Part shown: positions 1-5,320 of the stretch, piece after piece
Layout: each line of letters opens with the position of its first letter
How positions within the stretch are numbered: the first letter of the stretch is position 1
NCBI GenBank assembly: GCA_016213985.1
Contig: JACRPJ010000069.1
Location: 1 to 5,640 of the forward strand
Length of the DNA stretch: 5,640 bases
Direction of reading: 5' to 3'
From: Candidatus Woesearchaeota archaeon
GTDB lineage: Archaea > Nanobdellota > Nanobdellia > Woesearchaeales > GW2011-AR9
Translations under genes and position numbers: made by a program
The notes under the pieces: model-generated
Database searches by the model: none
Told to the model about the DNA's origin: nothing
Seen by the model: only the letters and a program-made list of their open reading frames with translations

Positions 1-351
1 GAGTCCATTAAATGTAATCAAATCTATTGGATCTCCTAAGAATCTTGAATCTGGCAATTCCCATTTAAAATCAGCCATAGTAGGCAGAACTTTTTCTAGA
101 TTCTTTCCAACATTTACTGCTTTAGTAGTAATCTGTGCTTTCTCAGTAGCTAATTTTTTTCTTTTCTTTAAGTCTTCTAACCTTTCTTTTAATTGTTCTT
201 TCAATTGCTTCTGAATTTCAAGTGCTTTCTCTGGAAATGGTTTTGTGCCGTCGAAAAGAATTGCTTCTGATAGCTTAAATTCTCCTCCGCATTGGCATTC
301 AGCATAAATATTTGCTTCTTTTAATTTCTGGATTATTTCTTCTGTCTTCAT
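1..351 (-). CDS. Predicted PD-(D/E)XK endonuclease related to archaeal Holliday junction resolvase (COG4741/Endonuc_Holl-like), 5' part
   Basis: The reading frame starts with ATG at 351-349 on the minus strand and stays open for 117 codons to the window edge, so the C-terminal part is missing. Visible order: a short N-terminal helix, a CQCGGEF motif (residues 19-25) like the Cys-containing turn of the family, a Lys/Glu-rich coiled coil (about 42-72), the segment KAVNVGKNLEKVLP (77-90), then DPIDLITFNGL (107-117). This order and the PID-hydrophobic-FNGL signature are what I know from COG4741/PF10107 proteins, predicted nucleases distantly related to archaeal Hjc. Asp110 would be the first metal-binding residue, and the expected downstream E-x-K lies outside the window. 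There is no signal peptide or membrane segment at this N terminus. The start is supported by a TATA box about 29 bp upstream. The gene diverges from the operon and is separated from it by 613 bp, so it is probably chromosomal flank, not part of the cassette. The assignment is from memory of the family and was not searched. Confidence 0.75.
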   Translation of the reverse strand, partial: MKTEEIIQKLKEANIYAECQCGGEFKLSEAILFDGTKPFPEKALEIQKQLKEQLKERLEDLKKRKKLATEKAQITTKAVNVGKNLEKVLPTMADFKWELPDSRFLGDPIDLITFNGL

Positions 352-375
352 TCTATTATCCCTTAACTTAGTTAC

Positions 376-384
376 TATATAAAA
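376..384 (-). promoter_or_regulatory. Archaeal TATA box of the endonuclease gene
   Basis: Read on the minus strand this is TTTTATATA, preceded by an AACAAA stretch that could act as BRE. Its centre is about 29 bp from the ATG at 351, so transcription should begin a few bases before, or at, the start codon. No Shine-Dalgarno sequence is visible between it and the ATG, as expected for a leaderless mRNA. Confidence 0.6.
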
Positions 385-440
385 TTTGTTAAATTCGTAG
401 GTGGGGCTTCCGTTCGTTTTTCGTTTCGTAGCGAGGGGGC

Positions 441-456
441 AAATTGAACATAACGT
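441..456 (+). repeat. Left copy of the AAATTGAACATAACGT module
   Basis: These 16 bases occur again, identical and in the same orientation, at 5382-5397 in the right flank. Here the module runs straight on into the stem-loop module that starts near 467. In the right flank the two parts are separated by a hairpin unit, which makes this copy look like the uninterrupted version. Confidence 0.7.
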
Positions 457-472
457 ATGGAATTTTACGAAG

Positions 473-572
473 TTCGATTTTTCCCTCGATTTCCTCGTGA
501 GGATTTTCCCTCGAACCGCAGTTCAGAGCTGGAAAATCCGATAGAGCGGAAATCAGAGCGGGGAAAATCGAA
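473..572. repeat. Large compound stem-loop, left copy
   Basis: The outer stem pairs TTCGATTTTTCCC (473-485) with GGGAAAATCGAA (561-572), with one bulged T. An inner perfect 9-bp stem pairs GGATTTTCC (501-509) with GGAAAATCC (531-539). A small near-palindrome TCCTC-GT-GAGGA lies at 492-503, and a 14-base stretch ending in CCCTCGA is nearly repeated 25 bp apart (476-489 and 501-514). The element shares CGAAGTT, GATTTTT and TTCAGAGCTG (522-531), in order and orientation, with the stem-loop at 5561-5619. It could be a structured DNA site, an RNA element or a dispersed palindromic repeat. There is no poly-T tail of the kind that would suggest a terminator. Confidence 0.6.
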
Positions 573-643
573 TTTGGGTGAGCAATTTTGAGGGGGTGGT
601 GCCCTTTAGAGGAGAGGCTCGAAATTGCGTAACCGTAAAATTC

Positions 644-673
644 CTGTTATACTCGTCGACCTACGAGCGAGGA
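644..673 (+). repeat. Degenerate relative of the right-flank hairpin unit
   Basis: It begins TGTTATAC (645-652) like the unit at 5394-5476 and ends GCGAGGA. Between them is a 5-bp stem CTCGT/ACGAG (652-656 with 662-666) where the right-flank copies have their first hairpin. Similarity to the other units is short and the match could be partly chance. Confidence 0.35.
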
Positions 674-695
674 CTAAAATTATCGTTTATCAAAT

Positions 696-707
696 CTCCG
701 AGCGGAG
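696..707. repeat. CTCC-GAGC-GGAG hairpin
   Basis: This is a perfect 4-bp stem with a 4-base loop. An alternative pairing of TCTCC (695-699) with GGAGA (711-715) is also possible, so the site can fold in two ways. It lies just outside the left inverted arm among other small palindromes (ACGAAGT at 723-729). Confidence 0.4.
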
Positions 708-738
708 TGGGGAGACCAACGAACGAAGTGAGGAAGAG

Positions 739-873
739 TATTTTAATCACCGTAAATCGCATTGGCACCGGAGTTTTCGCTAACATAAGAAAGATTAGTT
801 TACTGCTTTAGCAAACTAGAATTAAGGGGAGTTCTCAAGTAGTTTAGTTAGTGCGTTAAGGGGGGAGTTCCGT
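739..873. repeat. Left imperfect inverted arm of the cassette
   Basis: Six blocks here recur in the same order, reverse-complemented, at 5004-5218: TATTTTAATCACC (739-751), CGTAAATC (751-758), GCATTGGCACC (759-769), TTTTCGCTAACATAA (774-788), GGGGAGTTCT (826-835) and GGGGGGAGTTCCGT (860-873). Between the fourth and fifth blocks this arm alone carries 37 bp with a TAGTTT/AAACTA hairpin (796-801 with 813-818). The last two blocks are variants of one G-run-AGTTC motif 34 bp apart, which looks like a pair of protein-binding sites. Collinearity over six blocks makes a chance match very unlikely. Whether the arm is a transposon end or an inverted dispersed repeat is undecided. Confidence 0.8.
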
Positions 874-924
874 CGTTTTTTGGGATGAGAAACAACACAC
901 ACCATTTTACAGTAGTTACGCCTA

Positions 925-938
925 GAAAGCTTTATAAA
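925..938 (+). promoter_or_regulatory. BRE/TATA promoter of the five-gene operon
   Basis: AGAAAG followed by CTTTATAAAC fits an archaeal BRE plus TATA box. The TATA centre (about 934) is 30 bp before the ATG at 965, so the transcript should start only a few bases upstream of that codon. No other promoter of comparable quality is visible before the downstream genes. Confidence 0.75.
926..933. promoter_or_regulatory. Candidate operator: AAAGCTTT palindrome over the BRE/TATA junction
   Basis: This perfect 8-bp palindrome overlaps the expected TBP/TFB site. Ribbon-helix-helix repressors usually bind short palindromes or repeats in their own promoters, and the first gene of this operon encodes one, so autorepression here is plausible. 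An 8-bp palindrome in AT-rich DNA is weak evidence. Confidence 0.3.
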
Positions 939-964
939 CAGCGTTCTTTTTCCCACTTTATACG

Positions 965-1105
965 ATGAAACGAAAGCTCAGCATTAGCATTGAAGAGAAA
1001 GTGTTAAAGCAGGTTGAGGACTTTTTGGATGATGGTACGTTCAGAAATAAAAGTCATTTAATAGAGTTCACATTAAATAAATTTATGAATGGAGTCCGAA
1101 AATGA
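965..1105 (+). CDS. 46-aa ribbon-helix-helix (CopG/MetJ-type) DNA-binding protein
   Basis: A small gene that is easy to miss. ATG at 965 lies 30 bp after the TATA box and the frame closes with TGA at 1103-1105. The product is one complete RHH unit: a basic N terminus with a beta strand (KLSISI, residues 4-9), helix A (about 10-22), the turn DDGTFRNKSHLIE (22-34) with the typical G-x-[FY]-x-[ND]-[RK]-S start of helix B, and helix B to about residue 41. Such proteins act as dimers whose paired strands enter the DNA major groove. The stop overlaps the next start as ATGA (1102-1105), which implies translational coupling to the 491-aa protein. Probable role, by inference: autoregulator of the operon, or a binder of the flanking repeats. 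It contains nothing beyond the DNA-binding fold. Confidence 0.85.
   Translation: MKRKLSISIEEKVLKQVEDFLDDGTFRNKSHLIEFTLNKFMNGVRK
1091..1094 (+). promoter_or_regulatory. Shine-Dalgarno GGAG for the 491-aa gene
   Basis: GGAG sits 7 bases before the ATG at 1102, inside the end of the RHH gene. It is the only good Shine-Dalgarno sequence in the operon, and it supports 1102 as the true start together with the ATGA overlap. Confidence 0.6.
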
Positions 1106-2577
1106 CACTAGAAGACAGAGTTGCATTCAGAGAAGCTCTTTTAGAGCATAGACCAGAAAAAGAGTGGAAGCAATACAGACCACAACATCAATCGGTTTAT
1201 CATGGTACTTTTGCACTTGAAGGTCGAGAAGTTTCAGGCACAGAATTAATCAGAGAATACGCCCAAAAATTTCCCGCAGATAGAGAATATTCAGATAGGG
1301 GAACACTAAACCGAATGTTATCGGAGTGCAAAGTCCCTCAATTTTCATTTACTGATCCGGATGTTATGCGTGGTTTTCTACTTTCTGCGAGAAGCCCAGT
1401 ACAATGGAACAAGTACCAACCCAGTTATCACACTTTTTGGACACTTGATTTTAAGCACATGGGAATTGATATTAAAGGACAGATGCTTCTGTATAATATC
1501 TTTGTAGAGTTAGAAAATCAGAGAAATGGAACTTTTTATGCTTTTGTAGATTACACTCCCGAAAGAAATCCTGAGATGTACAAAAAAGTCCAAGCCACAC
1601 GAAGTGGATCTTTCATTACTAAAGCATTTGAGATTGCAGGATTAACAGTAAAATCAAAATCAATTCTACAAGAAGATTTAACTTCAGAGAGATTACGCGA
1701 AATCTTACTCACAAAAAGAACCGAAGAAGAATGGGAGAATTGGCAGGGTGGTCATGCTGATTTTAAAAGTACTTGGTTTGATTTAGAAGGTTATAGAAAT
1801 TTTGCTGGTGCTAGTTTGCGTAGACGTTATCAAGAACTCAGAGGAAAAGACCGTTCGGTAAAAGAGATGTTTTCTGAAGCAGGAATAAAAGTAGGAGGTA
1901 ATCCAGAACTTTTACGGAAAACTCTTGAAGATAGATTTGAACATTTTTATAGTGTCTTTGATGATCCTACTGGAGTACGAAATTTATTCCTAGGAATAAT
2001 GTCAGAAGAGAAATGGGCAAAACCACAGCAGTATTCTCCATTACGAAAACAAAAAGTGGCTGTTAATGGTGATAGAAGCGTAAGTATTCATACTCTTCTT
2101 CATTTGTTTTCAATTTACAAACATAATGCAGAGCAAGAAACCATTGATACTTATATCGGTTTTAATGAAGCACAAAGTGAACAACATAAAGGTTTGATTC
2201 AGAGTAACAAAAAAGCACTAGGAGAATTGCTAGATTTTGCAGGTTTAGAGTACAGATTTATTCCAGATATTAGTGAAGTTAATTTGCATGATCCCACCGT
2301 ATTACGAAGAATGTTATTTCACGCTACATTAGAAGGAAGAGATTTTTCACATACTGAATTGAAAAACGCAGGTATTCAACAATTTAGAAAAGCTCGATTT
2401 AGAGATCCGACGACCGGAGTAGATATAGCTGGACAATCGTTAATGATTTATTTCTCAGCTTTGTATTACGTTAAAGAACATCCTGGAGTAGGATTAGATG
2501 AAGCTGCACAAACTTTACATAAAGGAAAATCGAACTTAGCAGTTATGAATGAGATTTTAGCAAAAGCGAAGTTTTAA
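1102..2577 (+). CDS. 491-aa protein of five degenerate repeats, function unknown
   Basis: I do not recognise a family over the full length. The protein is internally repetitive: five units of about 80-110 residues, each with three elements. Element 1 is an amphipathic LRxxLL helix, followed in units 1-4 by an aromatic position, mostly W-x-x-[YW] (6-27, 87-107, 196-217, 290-311, 399-420). Element 2 has a hydrophobic-x-hydrophobic strand, glycines and a helix ending in Y (37-57, 115-137, 226-246, 319-339, 433-455). Element 3 is like L-x-E-M-L-x-x-A-G-I (69-78, 171-183, 253-264, 373-384, 482-491). Elements 2-3 faintly resemble the modular repeats attached to homing endonucleases that end in ALxxAGI, so array-type DNA binding is a reasonable guess. 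I see no nuclease, recombinase, ATPase or HNH motif and no membrane segment. The start is fixed by GGAG and the ATGA overlap. The stop at 2575-2577 is followed three codons later, in frame, by another TAA at 2584-2586. Confidence 0.85.
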   Translation: MTLEDRVAFREALLEHRPEKEWKQYRPQHQSVYHGTFALEGREVSGTELIREYAQKFPADREYSDRGTLNRMLSECKVPQFSFTDPDVMRGFLLSARSPVQWNKYQPSYHTFWTLDFKHMGIDIKGQMLLYNIFVELENQRNGTFYAFVDYTPERNPEMYKKVQATRSGSFITKAFEIAGLTVKSKSILQEDLTSERLREILLTKRTEEEWENWQGGHADFKSTWFDLEGYRNFAGASLRRRYQELRGKDRSVKEMFSEAGIKVGGNPELLRKTLEDRFEHFYSVFDDPTGVRNLFLGIMSEEKWAKPQQYSPLRKQKVAVNGDRSVSIHTLLHLFSIYKHNAEQETIDTYIGFNEAQSEQHKGLIQSNKKALGELLDFAGLEYRFIPDISEVNLHDPTVLRRMLFHATLEGRDFSHTELKNAGIQQFRKARFRDPTTGVDIAGQSLMIYFSALYYVKEHPGVGLDEAAQTLHKGKSNLAVMNEILAKAKF

Positions 2578-2587
2578 GTGCTGTAAA

Positions 2588-3538
2588 ATGAAAACTCAAC
2601 GATTATTTTTTGATGATTTGGTTGCCCAGTATCATAGAGAAGCAGAAAGAAGTAAAATAGAGATAGATAAAGAGGTTGCCAGAAATCTTGGTAAAATTCT
2701 CAATTCCTCAAAAATATTCTTAATCAATGGTGCTGTTGTTGATGATCTCTATCATGTTCCTCACGACAATACAGATTATAATCAAACATTTCATCTTCCA
2801 TTTCCAGCGATTTTTTTTGAATTAATAAGCCCACTTGAAATTGCTCTCACGCAAGAAAGAAAAGTTAAAGGAATACTATATGGGAAAATGGAAGATGCAG
2901 ACTTTTTCCAACATAAAGGAACACCACCAGATCAATTTGTCATGAATTTATTCTATGATGACGTAAACAAAAGAAGAGCGTTTCCAGATAGTGTTTATTT
3001 TAGAACGTCTCACTTACCAAATCTTGCTCTATTAACTGGTGAAGGTTTTTTTTATGAATACACCCCAGAAACAGGAGTCATCGCCACGCTTAGAGAAGGT
3101 GATGAAAAAGTCTATCAAAGAGTCCAGCCCCACAATCCTGATAAAATGAGAGCTAATTTTCAGAGATTGTTAGATTTAAGTGTGAATCTGATTGATTATA
3201 TCAACGCTCATAATGTTGTTATCCAAAAAACAGACCGAGGAGGGCCAATAATAGATGTAATCAACCGAAAGAGAGTAAAGAAAGGTAAGAAACCACTACC
3301 TACTAAACCATATTATTGGATTGATGTTACGCAAAGTGTTGCAAACGAGGAAAATATAGTTAAAGGTAGCTCACTGGAATATAGAGAATGGGTAAGGGGT
3401 CATTTTCAGAAGTATCATACCACAGATGGAACTATTAAAAATTGGATTGAACCGTACGTAAGAGGGCCAACCGATGCACCATGGAAAGATAATAGGTATC
3501 GAGTTTTAGATGATATGCTAAAGAAAGGCTACAAATAA
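2588..3538 (+). CDS. 316-aa protein with VRGHF...WI.PY.RGP C-terminal motif, function unknown
   Basis: It begins 10 bp after the previous stop with ATG in a TAAAATG context. The protein is probably cytoplasmic: a charged N-terminal helix (1-38), then mixed hydrophobic and aromatic sequence rich in Phe and Tyr (FLINGAVVDDLY at 44-55, LPFPAIFFELISPLEIAL at 70-87), a helix with LLDLSVNLIDYINAHNVV (194-211), a basic linker with NRKRVKKGKK (226-235), and the C-terminal block VRGHFQKY...WIEPYVRGPTDAPWK (269-300). From memory, uncharacterised proteins of actinobacterial phages and plasmids end in a similar VRGHWR...W(I/V)xPHxxGP block, which would fit a mobile context. I could not check this. No catalytic triad, Walker motif or known nuclease signature is evident. 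His272, Trp286, Arg292 and Trp299 are residues to test for conservation. It is tightly packed with the next gene, one base apart. Confidence 0.85.
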   Translation: MKTQRLFFDDLVAQYHREAERSKIEIDKEVARNLGKILNSSKIFLINGAVVDDLYHVPHDNTDYNQTFHLPFPAIFFELISPLEIALTQERKVKGILYGKMEDADFFQHKGTPPDQFVMNLFYDDVNKRRAFPDSVYFRTSHLPNLALLTGEGFFYEYTPETGVIATLREGDEKVYQRVQPHNPDKMRANFQRLLDLSVNLIDYINAHNVVIQKTDRGGPIIDVINRKRVKKGKKPLPTKPYYWIDVTQSVANEENIVKGSSLEYREWVRGHFQKYHTTDGTIKNWIEPYVRGPTDAPWKDNRYRVLDDMLKKGYK

Positions 3539-3539
3539 A

Positions 3540-4370
3540 ATGAAATCAGAAGAATTGAAATTAGAAGGAATGGCGATTACTCCAGAACAATTTGTTGCTA
3601 TGAAACTTACAAGAGAGATAGGTTTGGGAATAAAAACACAATTTCCAGAGGTTGCAGATGATTATAGGAATGGTTTGTTCGCTTCTCAGATTGTTGATAA
3701 ATATAGTTTAGATACTGTTTTTCAGATTAATAAATATATTGCACAAAAAGCAGTTGGTTGTGCAATTAGGGGTTTTGAAGGGGGAATGGGCATCGAAGCT
3801 TATAAAGGATTAATAGAAGATGATAAAAGTCTTGAAATGCTTGCCCAAGAACACAGACAGAAATGTGGCGAAGAGTCTGGAAACAGATCTTTTTTGGAAA
3901 GTTTTGGATTGTACGGGTTGACTTTAGAAGAAGCAAGAGAAAAGAATAGGAGAGGAGGAAAAACTGCAGGCAATAAAGTCTATGAAGATGGCAAAGCGAT
4001 TTTTGGGTATGCCTCTAAAGAAGAAATGGAACGACAAAAGTTATTAGCAGCACAATTAGGAAGGGAAAGTCAAATGAAAAATGGTACGGGCATTTATGGC
4101 CTGACTCCAGAAAAAAGATATCTGCAGGGAAAGAAAGGAGGAAGAAAAATTACTGAGCTTAGAGGATTAACCGTGTGGGAAAACGGAGAAGAAGAAAGAG
4201 TTGCAGAACTAATGGAAAATGAAAGTTTCAGAAAACAGTGGGGAGAAAGAAGATGCCCTGACATTGAAAAGATACAAAGACAAATAAATATAGAGTTTCA
4301 TCATGGAAAAGAAATAAGATCAGTTAGTGCTATAAAAAATATATTTAATAAAATCCGAAAGAATAAGTAA
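3540..4370 (+). CDS. 276-aa multidomain DNA-binding protein (HTH-like N terminus, GGK-repeat middle, SANT/Myb-like C terminus)
   Basis: It starts one base after the previous stop. The N-terminal part (about 35-94) has the pattern FPEVADDYRNGL, SQIVDKY, IAQKAVGCAIRGFEG, AYKGLIED, which looks like the HTH-like region seen in many uncharacterised archaeal proteins (a conserved IV-x-K-Y and A-[IL]-x-G). The middle (about 105-205) is basic with two loosely repeated stretches containing GLYGLTLEEARE and GIYGLTPEKRY followed by RRGGK and KKGGR, like short DNA-contacting or nuclease-associated modules. The C-terminal 60 residues (218-273) carry a W, a PD-x-x-K-I-x-x-x-I-N turn and RSVSAIKNIF, a pattern like SANT/Myb-type DNA-binding helices where RS/RT-x-x-A-hydrophobic begins the recognition helix. 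No catalytic residues are apparent. Domain calls are by eye. A DNA-binding role is likely, an exact role is not assignable. Confidence 0.85.
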   Translation: MKSEELKLEGMAITPEQFVAMKLTREIGLGIKTQFPEVADDYRNGLFASQIVDKYSLDTVFQINKYIAQKAVGCAIRGFEGGMGIEAYKGLIEDDKSLEMLAQEHRQKCGEESGNRSFLESFGLYGLTLEEAREKNRRGGKTAGNKVYEDGKAIFGYASKEEMERQKLLAAQLGRESQMKNGTGIYGLTPEKRYLQGKKGGRKITELRGLTVWENGEEERVAELMENESFRKQWGERRCPDIEKIQRQINIEFHHGKEIRSVSAIKNIFNKIRKNK

Positions 4371-4371
4371 A

Positions 4372-4971
4372 ATGGCCGCAAAATTAAACGAACAGAAAGT
4401 TGCAGAAATTAAAAAACTGTACGAAGAGAAAGTCCCTATTCAAGAAATAGCACGAAGATTAGGTGTTTCTAGCGGCACAGCTTGGAGGTATACTCGAGCA
4501 GAAGAGTTAGGATATTCTTCTTTTGCAGATTATATCGGAAAAAGAGCTCAGGAAAGAGGTTTTGATGATCTTGAGGACTATCGGAATAAAATGGCACAGA
4601 AAAATGGTTTTCGTTCAAAATCACACTATAATTATATCGTTATGAAAGAGAGTGGTGCGGCTGCACGAGAAAAACTGAATGCTTGGGCACATGGAAAAGG
4701 TTTTGAATCTTATCAGGATTACAGTAGGCATCAAGATACTCTTAAACAATTACGACCAGAAAATAGAATACTTAGTGGTTTAATTCAGATGCGATTAGAA
4801 GAAATGGGAAATAGTATAAGTTGGTTAGCAGAACAGTTAGGCATAAATCAAACAACTGCCTCAAGATATTACCATGGGACAAGATTACCGACTGTTGATG
4901 TTCAAGAAAGATTATTCCAGAAATTGGAATTGCCGTATAGGACAATTGATGATATTGTGGAAGTAAAATAA
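4372..4971 (+). CDS. 199-aa protein with two HTH domains separated by 16-residue repeats
   Basis: It starts one base after the preceding stop. Residues 4-42 form a resolvase/Hin-type or homeodomain-like HTH (KVAEIKKLYEEKVPIQEIARRLGVSSGTAWRY in outline, with the recognition helix at about 33-41). Residues 47-117 are short repeats beginning G-[YF]-x-[SD] with DY or HY, with starts at 47, 63 and 79, a degenerate one at 95, and one at 110, a period of 16. I associate such GF-x-S-x-x-[ED]-Y repeats with archaeal HTH proteins of unknown function. Residues 132-195 are a Cro/XRE-type HTH: IQMRLEEMGNSISWLAEQLG, then INQTTASRYYHGTRLPTVD with the recognition helix, then LELPYRTIDDI. Two HTH units on a repeat spacer suggest binding to two separated half-sites, which would suit paired motifs such as those in the flanking arms (inference). 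It is the last gene of the operon. Confidence 0.85.
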   Translation: MAAKLNEQKVAEIKKLYEEKVPIQEIARRLGVSSGTAWRYTRAEELGYSSFADYIGKRAQERGFDDLEDYRNKMAQKNGFRSKSHYNYIVMKESGAAAREKLNAWAHGKGFESYQDYSRHQDTLKQLRPENRILSGLIQMRLEEMGNSISWLAEQLGINQTTASRYYHGTRLPTVDVQERLFQKLELPYRTIDDIVEVK

Positions 4972-4973
4972 GA

Positions 4974-4997
4974 TTTCTCTTTTGATGGAATGTTTTT
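4974..4997 (+). terminator. Candidate T-rich terminator after the operon
   Basis: TTTCTCTTTT (4974-4983) and TTTTT (4993-4997) follow the last stop codon directly. Archaeal RNA polymerase terminates at T-runs without needing a hairpin, so these are reasonable sites. The runs are short, and another TTTTT follows at 5029-5033. Confidence 0.35.
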
Positions 4998-5003
4998 ATC
5001 GTC

Positions 5004-5218
5004 ACGGAACTCCCCCCGTTAATGTTTGTTTTTCAGAAGTTTAGAACTCCCCCATTATGTTAGCGAAAATTTGGGAGAACGGAGTGAACCGCTAAATCAT
5101 CGTTAGGTTTAGTTACGAAGTAATTGAATTTCGTTTTGTTGTCGTTGCCGATTTAGCGAAGGTGCCAATGCGTAAGATTTACGGAAGCGACAGCGTGCCT
5201 GAAAAGGTGATTAAAATA
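5004..5218. repeat. Right imperfect inverted arm of the cassette
   Basis: It holds reverse complements of the six left-arm blocks in mirrored order: ACGGAACTCCCCCC (5004-5017), AGAACTCCCC (5043-5052), TTATGTTAGCGAAAA (5055-5069), GGTGCCAATGC (5161-5171), GATTTACG (5176-5183) and GGTGATTAAAATA (5206-5218). The longest block is a perfect 15-bp match. Compared with the left arm it has about 90 extra bases between the third and fourth blocks and about 22 between the fifth and sixth. Both arms end nearest the operon with the strongest copy of the AGTTCC-G-run motif. Confidence 0.8.
5060..5160. repeat. Segment inserted in the right arm, bordered by TTAGCGAA direct repeats
   Basis: TTAGCGAA occurs at 5060-5067 and again at 5153-5160, while the left arm has it once (775-782 on the opposite strand). 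The segment between them has a 9-bp inverted repeat CGCTAAATC/GATTTAGCG (5090-5098 with 5150-5158), a TTAC-GAA-GTAA mini-hairpin (5113-5123) and ACGGAGT (5079-5085). This is what a small inserted palindromic element with a target duplication would look like. It has no coding content. Confidence 0.5.
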
Positions 5219-5227
5219 TTGAGTTTA

Positions 5228-5320
5228 ACGTTGTTATGTTCCCGAGCACGAAGTGCGAGGCAAGGAAAAACGAAGCGAACGGAGTGAGCGTAATGGTTCC
5301 CGAAGGGAATTTCCGCAGAG
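5228..5320 (+). repeat. Hairpin repeat unit A
   Basis: It starts AACGTTGTTAT, then a 4-bp hairpin with a GAA loop (GCAC-GAA-GTGC, 5246-5256), an AGGAAAAACGAAGCGAACG stretch followed by GAGTGA, a second hairpin TTCCC-GAA-GGGAA (5297-5309), and ends TTTCCGCAGAG. Unit B at 5394-5476 has the same parts in the same order and orientation. The stems differ between the units but remain paired. Confidence 0.75.

Larger units (their letters stand above)
352..964. other. 613-bp intergenic region rich in stem-loops and repeat modules
   Basis: I find no supportable gene here. In order it holds the minus-strand promoter (376-384), a module shared with the right flank (441-456), a large stem-loop (473-572), a degenerate relative of the right-flank hairpin unit (644-673), a CTCC-GAGC-GGAG hairpin (696-707), the left inverted arm (739-873), and the operon promoter (925-938). 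Base composition is visibly richer in G and C than the neighbouring genes between about 420 and 780. An open frame over 578-811 reads through these hairpins and has repeat-derived composition, so I do not call it a gene. Confidence 0.7.

Noticed and set aside
578..811. Open frame of 77 codons on the plus strand
   Set aside because: It starts with GTG, has no promoter or Shine-Dalgarno sequence, and its translation reads through hairpins and the left inverted arm. Its composition is that of repeats read as protein.
352..964. tRNA or other standard RNA gene in the left gap
   Set aside because: No cloverleaf, no GGTTCRANNCC-type T-arm and no SRP or RNase P signature was visible. The pairing seen is simple inverted repeats.
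965..2577. Type II toxin-antitoxin pair (RHH antitoxin plus the overlapping gene)
   Set aside because: The second protein is 491 residues of repeated modules with no toxin-like fold, and the operon continues with three more genes. A simple TA pair does not explain it.
965..4971. Transposase, integrase, Rep/HUH or Cdc6/Orc gene inside the inverted arms
   Set aside because: I looked for DDE, Tyr or Ser recombinase, HUH and AAA+ motifs in all five proteins and saw none convincing. The resolvase-like segment at the start of the 199-aa protein is only the HTH, without a catalytic domain.
4772..5005. Minus-strand open frame of 77 codons
   Set aside because: It lies almost wholly antisense to the C-terminal HTH of the 199-aa gene, which has clear domain logic. 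It has no promoter and no recognisable product.
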